Assembly (NCBI RefSeq): GCF_021739025.1
Contig: NZ_JAKKOT010000005.1
Span: 124,001-188,000, forward strand
From: Gordonia liuliyuniae
Lineage (GTDB): Bacteria; Actinomycetota; Actinomycetes; Mycobacteriales; Mycobacteriaceae
DNA: 64,000 nt
Reading direction: 5' to 3'
Positions 37,269-46,956 of this stretch are shown piece after piece (within the stretch, counting starts at the first letter, position 1; every line of letters starts with the position of its first letter). The notes beneath the pieces were generated by a model. The model was not told where the DNA came from, made no database searches, and worked only from the letters and a program-made list of their open reading frames with translations. A program made the position numbers and the translations under genes.

Positions 37269-38636
37269 GTGGCAACCACACAGTCACCCGACGCGTCCGT
37301 CGAAGCCGTAGGCGAGTCCGCCCCAGCTACGAAGACCCCCGCCAAGAAGGCTCCGGCCAAGCGGGCCCCCGCCAAGAAGGCCGCGGCAAAGAAGGCTCCC
37401 GCCAAGAAGGCGGCAGCCAAGAAGGCTCCCGCGAAGAAGGCGGCAGCCAAGAAGACCGCAGGCAAGAAGGCCACGTCGCCCGCCGACGACAACGTCGTCG
37501 TCGACGATGATCCCGCAGGTCTCGACGAGGTCGACGACGCCGATATCGATCTGGCCGACGAAGACCTGGTAGTCGACGAGGCGAAGCCCGCGAAGGCCAA
37601 AGCCAAAGCCAAAGGAAAGGCCAAGGCCGACGAGGAGCCCAAGTCCGGCGACTTCGTCTGGGACGAGGAAGAGTCCGAAGCCCTCCGCCAGGCCCGCAAG
37701 GACGCCGAGCTCACCGCGTCGGCCGACTCGGTCCGCGCCTACCTCAAGCAGATCGGCAAGGTCGCCCTCCTCAACGCCGAGGAGGAGGTCGAACTCGCCA
37801 AGCGCATCGAAGCCGGCCTGTTCTCCACCGAGCGCATGCGCCGCATCATGGAGTCGGGCGAGAAGCTGACCGTCGCCCAGCGTCGCGACCTCTCGTGGAT
37901 CGCGCGTGACGGCAACCGCGCCAAGAACCATCTCCTCGAAGCGAACCTCCGCCTGGTGGTCTCGCTCGCCAAGCGCTACACCGGGCGCGGCATGGCGTTC
38001 CTGGATCTCATCCAGGAGGGCAACCTCGGACTGATCCGCGCCGTCGAGAAGTTCGATTACACCAAGGGCTACAAGTTCTCCACGTATGCCACCTGGTGGA
38101 TCCGTCAGGCGATCACCCGCGCGATGGCCGACCAGGCTCGCACCATCCGCATCCCGGTGCACATGGTGGAGGTCATCAACAAGCTCGGCCGCATCCAGCG
38201 AGAACTCCTTCAGGATCTGGGCCGCGAGCCCACCCCGGAAGAGCTCGCCAAGGAGATGGACATCACGCCCGAGAAGGTGCTGGAGATCCAGCAGTACGCG
38301 CGTGAGCCGATCTCTCTCGACCAGACGATCGGTGACGAAGGCGACAGCCAGCTCGGTGACTTCATCGAGGACTCCGAGGCCGTGGTCGCGGTCGACGCGG
38401 TCAGCTTCACCCTGCTGCAGGATCAACTGCAGGACGTCCTGGACACGTTGTCCGAACGCGAGGCGGGCGTCGTTCGCCTCCGATTCGGACTCACCGACGG
38501 ACAGCCGCGCACCCTCGACGAGATCGGGCAGGTGTACGGGGTCACCCGTGAACGCATCCGTCAGATCGAGTCGAAGACCATGAGTAAGTTGCGCCACCCC
38601 AGCCGTTCGCAAGTCTTGCGCGACTATCTGGACTAG
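37269..38636 (+). CDS. sigA: Primary sigma factor SigA
   Basis: 455 residues from GTG 37269 with GAAAGG upstream. Residues about 20-70 are a Lys/Ala/Pro repeat (AKKAPAKKA type), followed by an acidic stretch; such tails are common in Mycobacteriales SigA. Region 1.2 ([21 protein letters not shown]), region 2 ([20 protein letters not shown], then the -10-binding [10 protein letters not shown]) and region 4 ([20 protein letters not shown]) are complete. It directs housekeeping transcription. The stress paralogue sigB lies 7 kb downstream. Confidence 0.97.
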   Translation: MATTQSPDASVEAVGESAPATKTPAKKAPAKRAPAKKAAAKKAPAKKAAAKKAPAKKAAAKKTAGKKATSPADDNVVVDDDPAGLDEVDDADIDLADEDLVVDEAKPAKAKAKAKGKAKADEEPKSGDFVWDEEESEALRQARKDAELTASADSVRAYLKQIGKVALLNAEEEVELAKRIEAGLFSTERMRRIMESGEKLTVAQRRDLSWIARDGNRAKNHLLEANLRLVVSLAKRYTGRGMAFLDLIQEGNLGLIRAVEKFDYTKGYKFSTYATWWIRQAITRAMADQARTIRIPVHMVEVINKLGRIQRELLQDLGREPTPEELAKEMDITPEKVLEIQQYAREPISLDQTIGDEGDSQLGDFIEDSEAVVAVDAVSFTLLQDQLQDVLDTLSEREAGVVRLRFGLTDGQPRTLDEIGQVYGVTRERIRQIESKTMSKLRHPSRSQVLRDYLD

Positions 38637-38788
38637 CGCGCCCAACGCTCGACAATCGACGCTCAAGTCAGACGTGCGGTACGACACACCCGGGATTCTC
38701 GGGAACAAATGCTCTGCCCCGTACGTCTGACAAGGTGTAGCCATGATGGATCGACAAGGATCTGTCATCTGAAGGGACGGAGGAAGCC

Positions 38789-38986
38789 ATGCCTGACATC
38801 GCAACGCCCGACACTGTCGTCTCCACCGGTCTGACTGCCGCCGATCGCTGTGATCGTTGCAGCGCCGCGGCCAAGGTGCGTGCCGAGCTCCCGACGGGCG
38901 GAGAGCTCCTCTTCTGCCGTCACCACTACAACGACCACGAGGCGCGCCTCGTCGAGCTCGGCGCAGTGGTGTCGATTTCAGACTGA
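38789..38986 (+). CDS. DUF7455 small zinc-binding-type protein
   Basis: 65 residues, preceded by GGAGGAAG. The pattern CDRC (about 21) followed by LFCRHHYNDHE (about 42) suggests one metal site made from CxxC and CxxH. The family is small and actinobacterial, without assigned function. The upstream region has an inverted repeat GTCAGACGT (38667-38675) and ACGTCTGAC (38723-38731). A strong terminator follows. Confidence 0.85.
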   Translation: MPDIATPDTVVSTGLTAADRCDRCSAAAKVRAELPTGGELLFCRHHYNDHEARLVELGAVVSISD

Positions 38987-39025
38987 CGCCGCCCCGCGCG
39001 GACGACACACGCAGACGACATCAGA

Positions 39026-39062
39026 AAAGGGAGGCGAGCCGATCATCGGCTCGCCTCCCTTT
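39026..39062. terminator. Bidirectional intrinsic terminator
   Basis: Perfect 18-bp arms, AAAGGGAGGCGAGCCGAT (39026-39043) and its complement (39045-39062), around one base, flanked by A and T runs on both sides. It separates the small DUF7455 gene from the convergent helicase gene. Confidence 0.9.
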
Positions 39063-39089
39063 CTGCGTGCTGCTGTTCCCAGGGTCCCG

Positions 39090-40832
39090 CTACCTCCAGG
39101 TTCGCAAGGCACTGATCCGTTCCTTGAGCTGGTCGGCCGTCGCCATCGCGGTCGGCGGCCCGCCGAGCCGTGTCCGCAACTCGCTGTGGACTGCCGAGTG
39201 GGGTTTGCCGGTGCGCTGATTGTGCAGGGCCACGAGCGTGTTGAGTTCTTTACGCAACGCCATCAGGTTCTCGCCGGTGCCGCGTTCGGCGGCGTTCGGC
39301 GCCGCGCTGGCCTGATCGGCTTCCCGGACCCGCGCTGTGCTGCGATTGGTGACCTGCTGCGCCTGACGCTGCTGGAGCAGCGTGCGCACCTGGTCTGCGT
39401 CGAGGAGCCCTGGCAGACCGAGGTAGTCCGACTCCTCGTCGGAGCCGACGAGCGTCGTCGTGCCGAACGACGACCCGTCGTAGATGACCTGGTCGAGTTC
39501 GGCGTCGGCGTGCAGTGATTGGAACGACTTCTCCTCTTCGCCCGGCTCGTCTTTACGCTTGTTCGCGTCGGTGACCAGCGCGTCGTCGAGTCCGTCGGAC
39601 TCTCGGTGCGGCTTGCCGAGCACGTGGTCACGTTCCGCTTCGAGTTCGCTAGCGAGCTGCAAGAGCACCGGGACCGACGGCAGGAAGACGCTCGCCGTCT
39701 CGCCGGGGCGACGCGACCGCACGAAGCGTCCGATCGCCTGCGCGAAGTACAGCGGCGTCGACGCGTTGGTCGCGTAGACGCCGACCGACAGCCGGGGCAC
39801 GTCGACGCCTTCGGACACCATGCGGACGGCGACCATCCACTCGTCGGTGGAGTTCGCGAACTCTTCGATCCGCGCCGACGACTTCGGGTCGTCGGACAGC
39901 ACGACGGTCGGCTTGGTTCCGGTGATCGAGTGCAGCAGGTCGGCGTAGTCGCGGGCGTTCTGCTGATCGGTCGCGATCACGAGCCCGCCCGCGTCGGGCA
40001 CACCGGACTCACGCAGTCGGATCAGCCGCCGGTGCGCGGCGGTGAACACCGCGTAGATCCAGTCGCCGTGCGGGTCGAGCGCGGTACGCCACGCTCGTGC
40101 CGTCTGTTCGGCCGACAGCGGCTCTCCCAGGCGCGCGGTGAACTCCTCGCCCGCACTGGTACGCCAACTCGCCTCGCCGGAGTACGCCAGGAACACCACG
40201 GGGCGAACGACGCCGTCACGGAGCGCCTCCGAGTAGCCGTAGGAGCTGTCGGCACGTGACCGCTGCCCGCCCCCCGGTTCGGGGTCGTAGGTGACGAACG
40301 GGATCGGCGAATCGTCCGACCGGAAGGGGGTTCCGGTGAGCGCGAGACGTCGGGTGGCGTCGCCGAAGGCCTCGCGGATGCCGTCTCCCCACGACTTGGC
40401 GTCGCCGCCGTGGTGGATCTCGTCGAGGATCACCAGGGTCCGGTACTGCTCGGTGCGGACGCGGTGCCGGAACGGGTGGGCGGCGACCTGCGCGTAGGTG
40501 AGGACGACGCCGTCGAAGTCCGAACTGGTCGACCCCGTGGAGTTGGAGAAGTTCGGGTCGAGCGCGATGCCGTTGCGTGCGGCGGACGCCGCCCACTGGT
40601 GCTTGAGATGCTCGGTGGGCGCGACGACGGTGATGCGTTCGATGGAGCGGTCGGCGAGCAGTTCGGCTGCGACGCGGAGGCCGAACGTGGTCTTGCCTGC
40701 GCCCGGCGTCGCGACGGCTAGGTAGTCCGTCGGATTCGCCGTCAGATATTTGGTGAGCGCCCGCCGCTGCCACGCGCGCAGCGGCGCCCCCGATGCGATT
40801 CGGCGGTCGGTGTCGACATCGGTACTGGTCAC
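39090..40832 (-). CDS. Superfamily II DEAD/DEAH (XPB-like) helicase
   Basis: 580 residues from GTG 40832 with AGGAG upstream; the longer open frame to 41030 was not used. Motifs: Walker A VATPGAGKTTFGL (about 42), Ia VVAPTEHLKHQW, motif II LDEIHHGGDAKSWGD (about 137), motif III LTGTPFRSD, motif VI IGRFVRSRRPGE (about 380). The C-terminal 160 residues are charged with a coiled-coil-like segment. Such proteins accompany sigA in several actinobacteria but this one is absent from the matching Mycobacterium order as I recall it. Role in DNA repair or transcription is probable. Confidence 0.85.
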   Translation of the reverse strand: MTSTDVDTDRRIASGAPLRAWQRRALTKYLTANPTDYLAVATPGAGKTTFGLRVAAELLADRSIERITVVAPTEHLKHQWAASAARNGIALDPNFSNSTGSTSSDFDGVVLTYAQVAAHPFRHRVRTEQYRTLVILDEIHHGGDAKSWGDGIREAFGDATRRLALTGTPFRSDDSPIPFVTYDPEPGGGQRSRADSSYGYSEALRDGVVRPVVFLAYSGEASWRTSAGEEFTARLGEPLSAEQTARAWRTALDPHGDWIYAVFTAAHRRLIRLRESGVPDAGGLVIATDQQNARDYADLLHSITGTKPTVVLSDDPKSSARIEEFANSTDEWMVAVRMVSEGVDVPRLSVGVYATNASTPLYFAQAIGRFVRSRRPGETASVFLPSVPVLLQLASELEAERDHVLGKPHRESDGLDDALVTDANKRKDEPGEEEKSFQSLHADAELDQVIYDGSSFGTTTLVGSDEESDYLGLPGLLDADQVRTLLQQRQAQQVTNRSTARVREADQASAAPNAAERGTGENLMALRKELNTLVALHNQRTGKPHSAVHSELRTRLGGPPTAMATADQLKERISALRTWR

Positions 40833-41100
40833 CTTGCTCCTGACAGATCGACTGGTGAATTCTCCCCCTGGCATGCGTGACCGACAGCCGGATTTCACGG
40901 CTCGCGTCGGGGACGGATGCGGCTTTGATTCTAGCGCCTGGCACCGACGACTTCGCCACGCCATCGGCGGGTCGGTGATCGACCACGCACCCGTCATCGG
41001 CCATGCTTGACTCATCAGCACACACGGCACGCCCTACAACGACGACGCCGCCGAGCCACCCGTCGAAGGCTCTGCCGCGTCGACGTCGCCGATCCCGGGG

Positions 41101-42084
41101 GTGGGCGGGGACGACCCCGAACCACGCCGGCCGATCTTCCGGAGCCTGCCGCGACTGGCGTGGCGGACGACGGTCAAGTGCTACGAGGACTCGATCATCG
41201 GGTGGGCGGCGCAGGCCGCGTTCTGGCAGGCGCTGTCGCTGCCTCCGCTGATCCTCGGTGTCCTCGGCAGTATCGGCTACATCGCGGGCTGGTTCGGCCC
41301 GGACACGATCGACGTCATCTCCCAGCGCATCATGTCGTTCGCCGAGCGGACGTTCAGCGACCAGGTGGTGACCGATCTCATCGAGCCGACGGTCGACAAC
41401 GTGCTCAGTCGCGGCCGGGTCACCGTGATGTCGGTGAGCTTCGTGCTGTCTTTGTGGGCAGGCTCGTCGGCGATGTCGTGCTTCGTCTCGTCCATCGTCC
41501 ACGCGCACGACCAGCACCAGGTACGAAACCCGGTGTGGCAGCGGATCTTCGCCCTGATCATCTACTTGTTCTTCCTGATCATGGCGATCCTCGTGCTACC
41601 ACTGGTCGCACTCGGTCCGACCTATCTGCAGAACGTGCTGCCCCAGTCCTGGGGGCCTGCGGTCAACGACCTCATCGACTGGGCGTACTTCCCGTTCGTC
41701 GGCGTGCTGCTGATCGGCGCACTGTCGGCCCTGTATCGTTTTGCGCTCCCCTATCCCCCGCCGCGACGGCGACTGATCCCCGGAGCCGTGCTCGCGGGCG
41801 TGGGATTCTGGTTGGCGAGCTTCGTCTTGCGCTGGTATCTGACGACGCTGGCCAAGACCGGGTACACCTACGGCGCGCTCGCGACACCGATCGCGTTCCT
41901 GCTGTTCACGTACTTCCTCGGCTTCGCGATCGTGATGGGCGCCGAGTTCAACTCGGCGTGTCAGGAGTTCTGGCCGAGCCGCCAGGACAGCCCGGTGATG
42001 CGCCATTGGGTGACGACGCAGACCACCGAGCTGACGGACACTCTGCGGAACCGCGCCATCACCCGGCGCAGCCCGCGCGAGTGA
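41101..42084 (+). CDS. YihY/virulence factor BrkB family membrane protein
   Basis: 327 residues from GTG 41101. Six predicted membrane helices (about 38-60, 110-130, 150-175, 200-220, 232-255, 262-282) with the YihY signature GWAAQAAFWQALSLPPLIL at helix 1 and GYTYGALATPIAFLLFTYF near the end. The frame is open a further 90 bases upstream without a usual start codon, in plausible sequence, so the true start is uncertain. Transport role unknown. Equivalent to Rv2707. Confidence 0.85.
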   Translation: MGGDDPEPRRPIFRSLPRLAWRTTVKCYEDSIIGWAAQAAFWQALSLPPLILGVLGSIGYIAGWFGPDTIDVISQRIMSFAERTFSDQVVTDLIEPTVDNVLSRGRVTVMSVSFVLSLWAGSSAMSCFVSSIVHAHDQHQVRNPVWQRIFALIIYLFFLIMAILVLPLVALGPTYLQNVLPQSWGPAVNDLIDWAYFPFVGVLLIGALSALYRFALPYPPPRRRLIPGAVLAGVGFWLASFVLRWYLTTLAKTGYTYGALATPIAFLLFTYFLGFAIVMGAEFNSACQEFWPSRQDSPVMRHWVTTQTTELTDTLRNRAITRRSPRE

Positions 42085-42318
42085 CTACTTCTTCTTCATC
42101 TTCTCGTAGATCTTCTTGCACTTCTCGCACACCGGTGAGCCGGGCTTGGCCTGCTTGGTGACCGGGAAGACTTCGCCGCAGAGAGCGACCACATGGCTGC
42201 CCATCACGGCGCTCTCGGCGATCTTGTCCTTCTTCACATAGTGAAAGACCTTGGGTGTGTCGTCGTCTTGCTCAGTCCGCTCATCAATGTCGGGGCGTTC
42301 GATCGTCTGCGTTGCCAT
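42085..42318 (-). CDS. DUF3039 protein (Rv2708c-like)
   Basis: 77 residues from ATG 42318. The conserved core is FHYVKKDKIAESAVMG and a probable zinc site of one Cys in VVALCGEVF plus CEKC near the end, with a Lys-rich tail. Unknown function. Its stop codon directly abuts that of YihY. Confidence 0.88.
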   Translation of the reverse strand: MATQTIERPDIDERTEQDDDTPKVFHYVKKDKIAESAVMGSHVVALCGEVFPVTKQAKPGSPVCEKCKKIYEKMKKK

Positions 42319-42353
42319 GAAGCCATTGTGACGCACTGTGGAACCATGTGGGT

Positions 42354-42845
42354 ATGGCGCACGACGAATCCGACCCGAATGCTTTTCTGATCACCGGCGC
42401 CGAGCAGGATCAGGACGAAGTCTTCCGCGCTCGCAAACGCCGATACCTGATCATGATGAGCATTCGCGTACCTGCGCTGATCATCGCATCCATCGTGTAC
42501 GCGACGACGCAGAACGGATGGATCGCGTTGGCGATCATCGTCGTGTCGATTCCGATCCCGTGGATCGCCGTGCTCCGCGCCAACGATACGGAACCGCGTC
42601 GTCGCGGCGAAGTCCCCGCTTACCACTACGGCCCCCACCGCACGGTCGGACCGCCGGAGCTGTCCGACCGGCCCGCGCCCCGCGATCGATTCGACGACGA
42701 CCACCGGGTGATCGACGCCACGCCCGACGGGGAATCAGACGCAACGGAATCAGACGCAGGGGAATCAGACGCAGGGGAATCCGGCGCAGGGGAATCCGGC
42801 GCAGGGGAATCCGGCGCAGGGGAATCCGGCGACACACGCCCCTAG
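42354..42845 (+). CDS. DUF3099 membrane protein with repeat tail (Rv2709-like)
   Basis: 163 residues from ATG 42354. Two membrane helices (IRVPALIIASIVYATT about 35-50; WIALAIIVVSIPIPWIAVL about 54-72) follow a charged N-terminus FLITGAEQDQDEVFRARKRRY. The tail from about residue 126 is seven five-residue repeats (ESDAT, ESDAG, ESGAG and so on) encoded by a 15-bp tandem repeat. Unknown function. Confidence 0.85.
   Translation: MAHDESDPNAFLITGAEQDQDEVFRARKRRYLIMMSIRVPALIIASIVYATTQNGWIALAIIVVSIPIPWIAVLRANDTEPRRRGEVPAYHYGPHRTVGPPELSDRPAPRDRFDDDHRVIDATPDGESDATESDAGESDAGESGAGESGAGESGAGESGDTRP
42731..42835 (+). repeat. 15-bp in-frame tandem repeat at the DUF3099 C-terminus, 7 copies
   Basis: Units begin every 15 bp from 42731; GGAATCAGACGCAGG and GGAATCCGGCGCAGG are the main types, the latter three times identical. 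The array ends 10 bases before the gene's end. Confidence 0.93.
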
Positions 42846-42850
42846 CCGCC

Positions 42851-42895
42851 CGTCAGCCCACCGCCCGTCAACCGACTGCCCGTCAGCCGACTGCC
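42851..42895. repeat. 15-bp tandem repeat spanning the XRE gene stop codon, 3 copies
   Basis: Units at 42851, 42866 and 42881 (CGTCAGCCGACTGCC type). The stop (TCA, 42883-42885) is within the third; each outer copy repeats TCA at the same place. Confidence 0.9.
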
Positions 42896-43152
42896 CGGGC
42901 GGTGTCCGCGCTCCCGCGCCATGCGCCGACGGCCTCGTCGAGCGAGATGCCGAGTGCGTCGCACAGACCGACCACGGTGCCGAATCCCGGGCTGGGGATG
43001 CGACCGGCCTCGATCTTGCGCAGCGTCTCCGGCGAGATGCCCGCTCGAGCGGCGATCTCGGTCAGTTCGGTGTCGCCGCGCGCGTCGCGCACGAGCGCCC
43101 CGAGGCGACGTCCGGCTTCGATCTGCGCAGGACTCAGCGGTATACGGACCAT
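42883..43152 (-). CDS. XRE-type helix-turn-helix regulator
   Basis: 89 residues, little more than the DNA-binding domain: RRLGALVRDARGDTELTEIA, then ARAGISPETLRKIEAGR (recognition helix) and FGTVVGLCDALGISLDEAV. The second helix-turn-helix is clear. It is divergent from the methionine aminopeptidase gene, with two identical-type palindromes between them (43175-43203), so it probably represses itself and that gene. Confidence 0.88.
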   Translation of the reverse strand: MVRIPLSPAQIEAGRRLGALVRDARGDTELTEIAARAGISPETLRKIEAGRIPSPGFGTVVGLCDALGISLDEAVGAWRGSADTARAVG

Positions 43153-43174
43153 GTGTCAAGCCTACAGGATCACT

Positions 43175-43203
43175 GGTATTCTAATACCCGGTATTGAAAT
43201 ACC
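43175..43203. promoter_or_regulatory. Twin operators between the XRE gene and map
   Basis: GGTATT-CT-AATACC (43175-43188) and GGTATT-GA-AATACC (43190-43203) are two perfect 14-bp palindromes of one motif, spaced 15 bp start to start; the second is extended by further complementary bases to 43187-43206. This is a classic layout for cooperative binding of a small HTH dimer. Confidence 0.75.
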
Positions 43204-43266
43204 GGGCTTGAAATGCCTGGGCTTGTCGCTGACGCGTCGAGCCGGTAACCCACGAATGGAGATTTC

Positions 43267-44043
43267 ATGATGGAGTTGAAGACGCCAGCCGAGATCGACG
43301 CGATGGCGGTCACCGGCCGCTTCGTCGCCGACGTCCTGACCGACCTGTCGGGCCGCGCCCGCCCCGGGGTCAATCTGCTCGACCTGGAGCAGCGCGCCCG
43401 CACGATGATCGCCGAGCGCGGCGCCGTGAGCTGCTACTGGGACTACGCGCCGTCGTTCGGCGACGGCCCGTTCAGGAACGTGATCTGCCTGTCGGTCAAC
43501 GACGGGGTGCTGCACGGACTCCCCCACGACCACGTCCTGGCCGACGGAGACGTGCTGACGCTCGATTTCGCGGTGACGATCGACGGTTGGTCCGCCGATT
43601 CCGCGCTCACTGTCCGCATCGGGGAGGACGACCCTACTCATCCGGATACCCGGCTGATCGACTCGACCGAACGCGCACTCGACGCGGCGATCGCCGCGAT
43701 GACTCCCGGCGGCCGGCTGGGCGACGTCTCGGCAGCGATCTTCGAGGTCGCCCGCGCCGACGGCTACCGCGTCAACACGGAGTACGGCGGTCACGGCATC
43801 GGTCGGACCATGCACGAGGATCCGCATGTGCCGAACCTCGGCCGTGCGGGCCGCGGCCCGCTGTTGCGGCCCGGCATGACGTTGGCGCTGGAACCGTGGT
43901 GGTCGGCCGGCACCGAGCGGCTGGCCCGTGACCCCGACGGGTGGACGCTTCGCTCCGCGGACGGATCGATGACCGCTCACTCCGAGCACACGGTCGCGGT
44001 CACCGACGACGGCCCGCGCGTCCTCACCGCACGGGGGCACTGA
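43267..44043 (+). CDS. map: Type I methionine aminopeptidase
   Basis: 258 residues. It removes initiator methionine from new proteins. All five metal ligands can be placed: two Asp in LTLDFAVTIDGWSADSALT (about 100-115), His in GGHGIGRTMHEDP (about 178), Glu in LALEPWW (about 211), and Glu in HSEHTVAVT (about 242). No N-terminal zinc-finger extension. The pairing with a dedicated repressor is unusual for a housekeeping enzyme and suggests a paralogue with a conditional role; the other copy would be outside this window. Confidence 0.9.
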   Translation: MMELKTPAEIDAMAVTGRFVADVLTDLSGRARPGVNLLDLEQRARTMIAERGAVSCYWDYAPSFGDGPFRNVICLSVNDGVLHGLPHDHVLADGDVLTLDFAVTIDGWSADSALTVRIGEDDPTHPDTRLIDSTERALDAAIAAMTPGGRLGDVSAAIFEVARADGYRVNTEYGGHGIGRTMHEDPHVPNLGRAGRGPLLRPGMTLALEPWWSAGTERLARDPDGWTLRSADGSMTAHSEHTVAVTDDGPRVLTARGH

Positions 44044-44057
44044 CCGCCGGGAACCCT

Positions 44058-44182
44058 GTCAGCAGAGATCCCCGTCAATAGGGTCCCCGTCAGTAGAGAT
44101 CCCCGTCAGCAGAGATCCCCGTCAGTAGAGATCCCTCACAGTAGCGATCCCTCACAGCAGTATCGCCGTCAGCAGGGTCGAC
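44058..44182. repeat. 15-16-bp tandem repeat spanning an AFG1-like gene stop codon, about 8 copies
   Basis: Units of the type GTCAGCAGAGATCCCC begin at 44058, 44074, 44089, 44105, 44121, 44136, 44152 and 44168. The stop (TCA, 44090-44092) is in the third unit, so the last five units encode the C-terminus. The unit length varies between 15 and 16, so outer and coding copies are in shifting frames. Confidence 0.92.
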
Positions 44183-45244
44183 GTCCCGCCACGCCCCCAT
44201 CCGACTCACCGCGCGGGCGGCGTCGGGCAGGGTCGCCACGAGTGCCGCCGCCATCTCCGAACGTCGACACGTCGCCCACACGTCGACGCGGACGTCGGCG
44301 TCGTGCATCACGTCGAGCAGCACCGCCCAGCGGGCCAGCGCCGCCTCGCCGAGGTCCGACTGCGTGCCGATCCCGGTCACCGTGACAGCCGTGTACGTCC
44401 GAGCCAGCCACAGGTAGTCGGCCGTGTTGGTCGGACGCCCGCACAGATCGGCGAAGTCGATCCGCACCGAGCCGTCCATGCCTTCACGCACGAGGAACTC
44501 CTGGGACCCCGGTCGCACGGCGCGGGCGGGACCACCGTCGGCGCGCACCCCCATACTCCAGGTGCCCGTATTCCATGTGCCCGAGCCGAACCCGCGCGTG
44601 CGCCCAGCGGCAGGGCGGAGATCGTCACCGCCGACCACGACGACCGAGAACATCGCACTGATGAGTTCGATCGTCGGCTCGAACCCGGTGTGAAACAACG
44701 GGTTCGGCATCAATTCGGCGGGCTGCCGATTGGAGGTAACCACGATCGTGGTCGCACGCGCGGCCAGTGTGCGCAGCAGCCGGTCCACGAACACCCCGTC
44801 GGCCGGGTCGTGCACGGTGAACTCGTCGAGGCACACCACGTCGTACCGCCGCCCCGACCGACTGGTCGCGGCGTCGAGACCAGCCTCCCATCCGCCGCAC
44901 TGATCGATCTGGCGGTGCAGGTCGGCGAAGAAGCCGTGCAGATGCCTGCGCAGTACTCGCGGGCGGCCCGCGGCCGCGCAGGCGCGCACCCACCAGTCCA
45001 CGACGGCGGTCTTCCCAGTCCCGGGCGGCCCGACGATGTACAGATTTCCTGTTCCGGTCGGCTTCCCCATGCCGGAGAGTTTCCCTGTGCCGGAGAGTTT
45101 CCCTGTGCCGGAGAGCACGGACGCTGTTCTCTCCTGCTCGGGGGTCAGTGTCATGCCGTCGGCGAGAGCCAGAGCGGCGATGTCCCCGACGGACACGCGC
45201 GCGGCCTCGCGACGCGTGAACGCTCGTCCCGGTGCGAACCCCAT
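44090..45244 (-). CDS. AFG1/ZapE-like ATPase, divergent paralogue
   Basis: 384 residues. Walker A YIVGPPGTGKTAVVDWW (about 73), Walker B VVCLDEFTVHDPADG (about 137), sensor VVTSNRQPAELMPNPLFHTG (about 169). Compared with the ZapE gene at 11424 it has an insert rich in Gly/Thr/Trp (about 215-235) and an extended C-terminus. Just before Walker A stands a fourfold six-residue repeat (LSGTGK, LSGTGK, LSGMGK, PTGTGN) that mimics the GTGK of the P-loop. The C-terminal residues are encoded by the tandem array at 44058-44182. It is divergent from a TetR gene with an operator between. Confidence 0.82.
   Translation of the reverse strand: MGFAPGRAFTRREAARVSVGDIAALALADGMTLTPEQERTASVLSGTGKLSGTGKLSGMGKPTGTGNLYIVGPPGTGKTAVVDWWVRACAAAGRPRVLRRHLHGFFADLHRQIDQCGGWEAGLDAATSRSGRRYDVVCLDEFTVHDPADGVFVDRLLRTLAARATTIVVTSNRQPAELMPNPLFHTGFEPTIELISAMFSVVVVGGDDLRPAAGRTRGFGSGTWNTGTWSMGVRADGGPARAVRPGSQEFLVREGMDGSVRIDFADLCGRPTNTADYLWLARTYTAVTVTGIGTQSDLGEAALARWAVLLDVMHDADVRVDVWATCRRSEMAAALVATLPDAARAVSRMGAWRDVDPADGDTAVRDRYCEGSLLTGISADGDLY
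45044..45115 (-). repeat. 18-bp in-frame tandem repeat before the Walker A motif, 4 copies
   Basis: TTTCCCTGTGCCGGAGAG at 45080 and 45098 are identical; copies at 45062 and 45044 are diverged. Encodes six-residue Leu-Ser-Gly-Thr-Gly-Lys repeats. Confidence 0.88.
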
Positions 45245-45251
45245 AGAACGA

Positions 45252-45269
45252 ACTCTACGTTTATAGAGT
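45252..45269. promoter_or_regulatory. Palindromic operator between AFG1-like and TetR genes
   Basis: ACTCTA-CGTTTA-TAGAGT is a perfect 6-bp inverted repeat 8 bases from the AFG1-like start and 17 bases from the TetR GTG. It is the obvious target for the adjacent TetR protein, and would control both genes. Confidence 0.6.
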
Positions 45270-45285
45270 CTGGTTGGATGGAGTC

Positions 45286-45900
45286 GTGGCCGATCTCACC
45301 GAATATCCGGATGTGTCTGATCGCCGTGCCCAGATCGCCGACGCCGCCCTCGACCTCGCCGCGCAGGGTGGCAACCGCGCGGTGACTCACAGCGCCGTCG
45401 ACCGTCTCCTCGACCTCCCGAAGGGGTCGACCTCGTACTACTTCCGCACCCGCCGAGCCCTCCTGGACGCGGCACTGGCGCATCTCACGGCGACGTCCGG
45501 CGCGTCGTTCGAAGCGTCGGCCGGGCCAGGCCCGGCGGACACGGATCCGGCAGCGCTCATCGGCCGCTATCTGCACACTCTGACCACATCGCGCCGGCGA
45601 GACGTCCACGCGCGGTTCGCGCTCGCGCCCGACGCCGCGCACGACCACGCTCTCGCCGACTCCCTGCGCGACAGCCTCTTCTCCCGGTCGGGTGCGGTCG
45701 CACTGTTCACCGCGTTGGACGCCGCCGACCCCGAGTCCGACGCGGACGACCTCCTCGTCTTCTGCGAAGGCGTCGCGGCGTCCCACCTGTTCAGCGGAAC
45801 GTCGCCAAGCGCGGCAGCGTTGACGGCGGCGGTGCGTCGACGCTTCGTTCTCACGTCTCAGCAACTTCTCAGTGGGCCGCGGGAACCTTTTCGGAACTGA
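45286..45900 (+). CDS. TetR family transcriptional regulator
   Basis: 204 residues from GTG 45286; a TTG at 45274 would add four. The N-terminal DNA-binding domain is typical: [51 protein letters not shown] runs from about 14 to 64 with the recognition helix in KGSTSYYF. The ligand domain is unremarkable. It likely represses itself and the divergent AFG1-like gene. Its stop codon lies inside the ECF-type promoter of sigB. Confidence 0.88.
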   Translation: MADLTEYPDVSDRRAQIADAALDLAAQGGNRAVTHSAVDRLLDLPKGSTSYYFRTRRALLDAALAHLTATSGASFEASAGPGPADTDPAALIGRYLHTLTTSRRRDVHARFALAPDAAHDHALADSLRDSLFSRSGAVALFTALDAADPESDADDLLVFCEGVAASHLFSGTSPSAAALTAAVRRRFVLTSQQLLSGPREPFRN

Positions 45901-45909
45901 CGGCGTTAG
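45882..45909 (+). promoter_or_regulatory. ECF (SigE/SigH-type) promoter of sigB
   Basis: GGAACC (45882-45887) and CGTTAG (45904-45909) are 16 bp apart, matching the GGAAC / CGTT consensus of mycobacterial SigE and SigH. It ends 41 bases before the sigB ATG. In M. tuberculosis sigB is driven from an equivalent site. Confidence 0.75.
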
Positions 45910-45950
45910 ACCAGGTGAACGCACTCGAACAGCGCACTCCAGGAGGTCGT

Positions 45951-46949
<999 letters not shown>

Positions 46950-46956
46950 GCCCGCC

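Noticed and set aside
41007-42161. 384-residue frame overlapping the YihY gene
   Set aside because: Arg/Pro-rich shadow; the 41101 frame has the membrane helices of the family.
42731-44182. Clustered repeats that might be a CRISPR array
   Set aside because: Units are contiguous with no unique spacers, are only 15-16 bp, and no cas genes are present.
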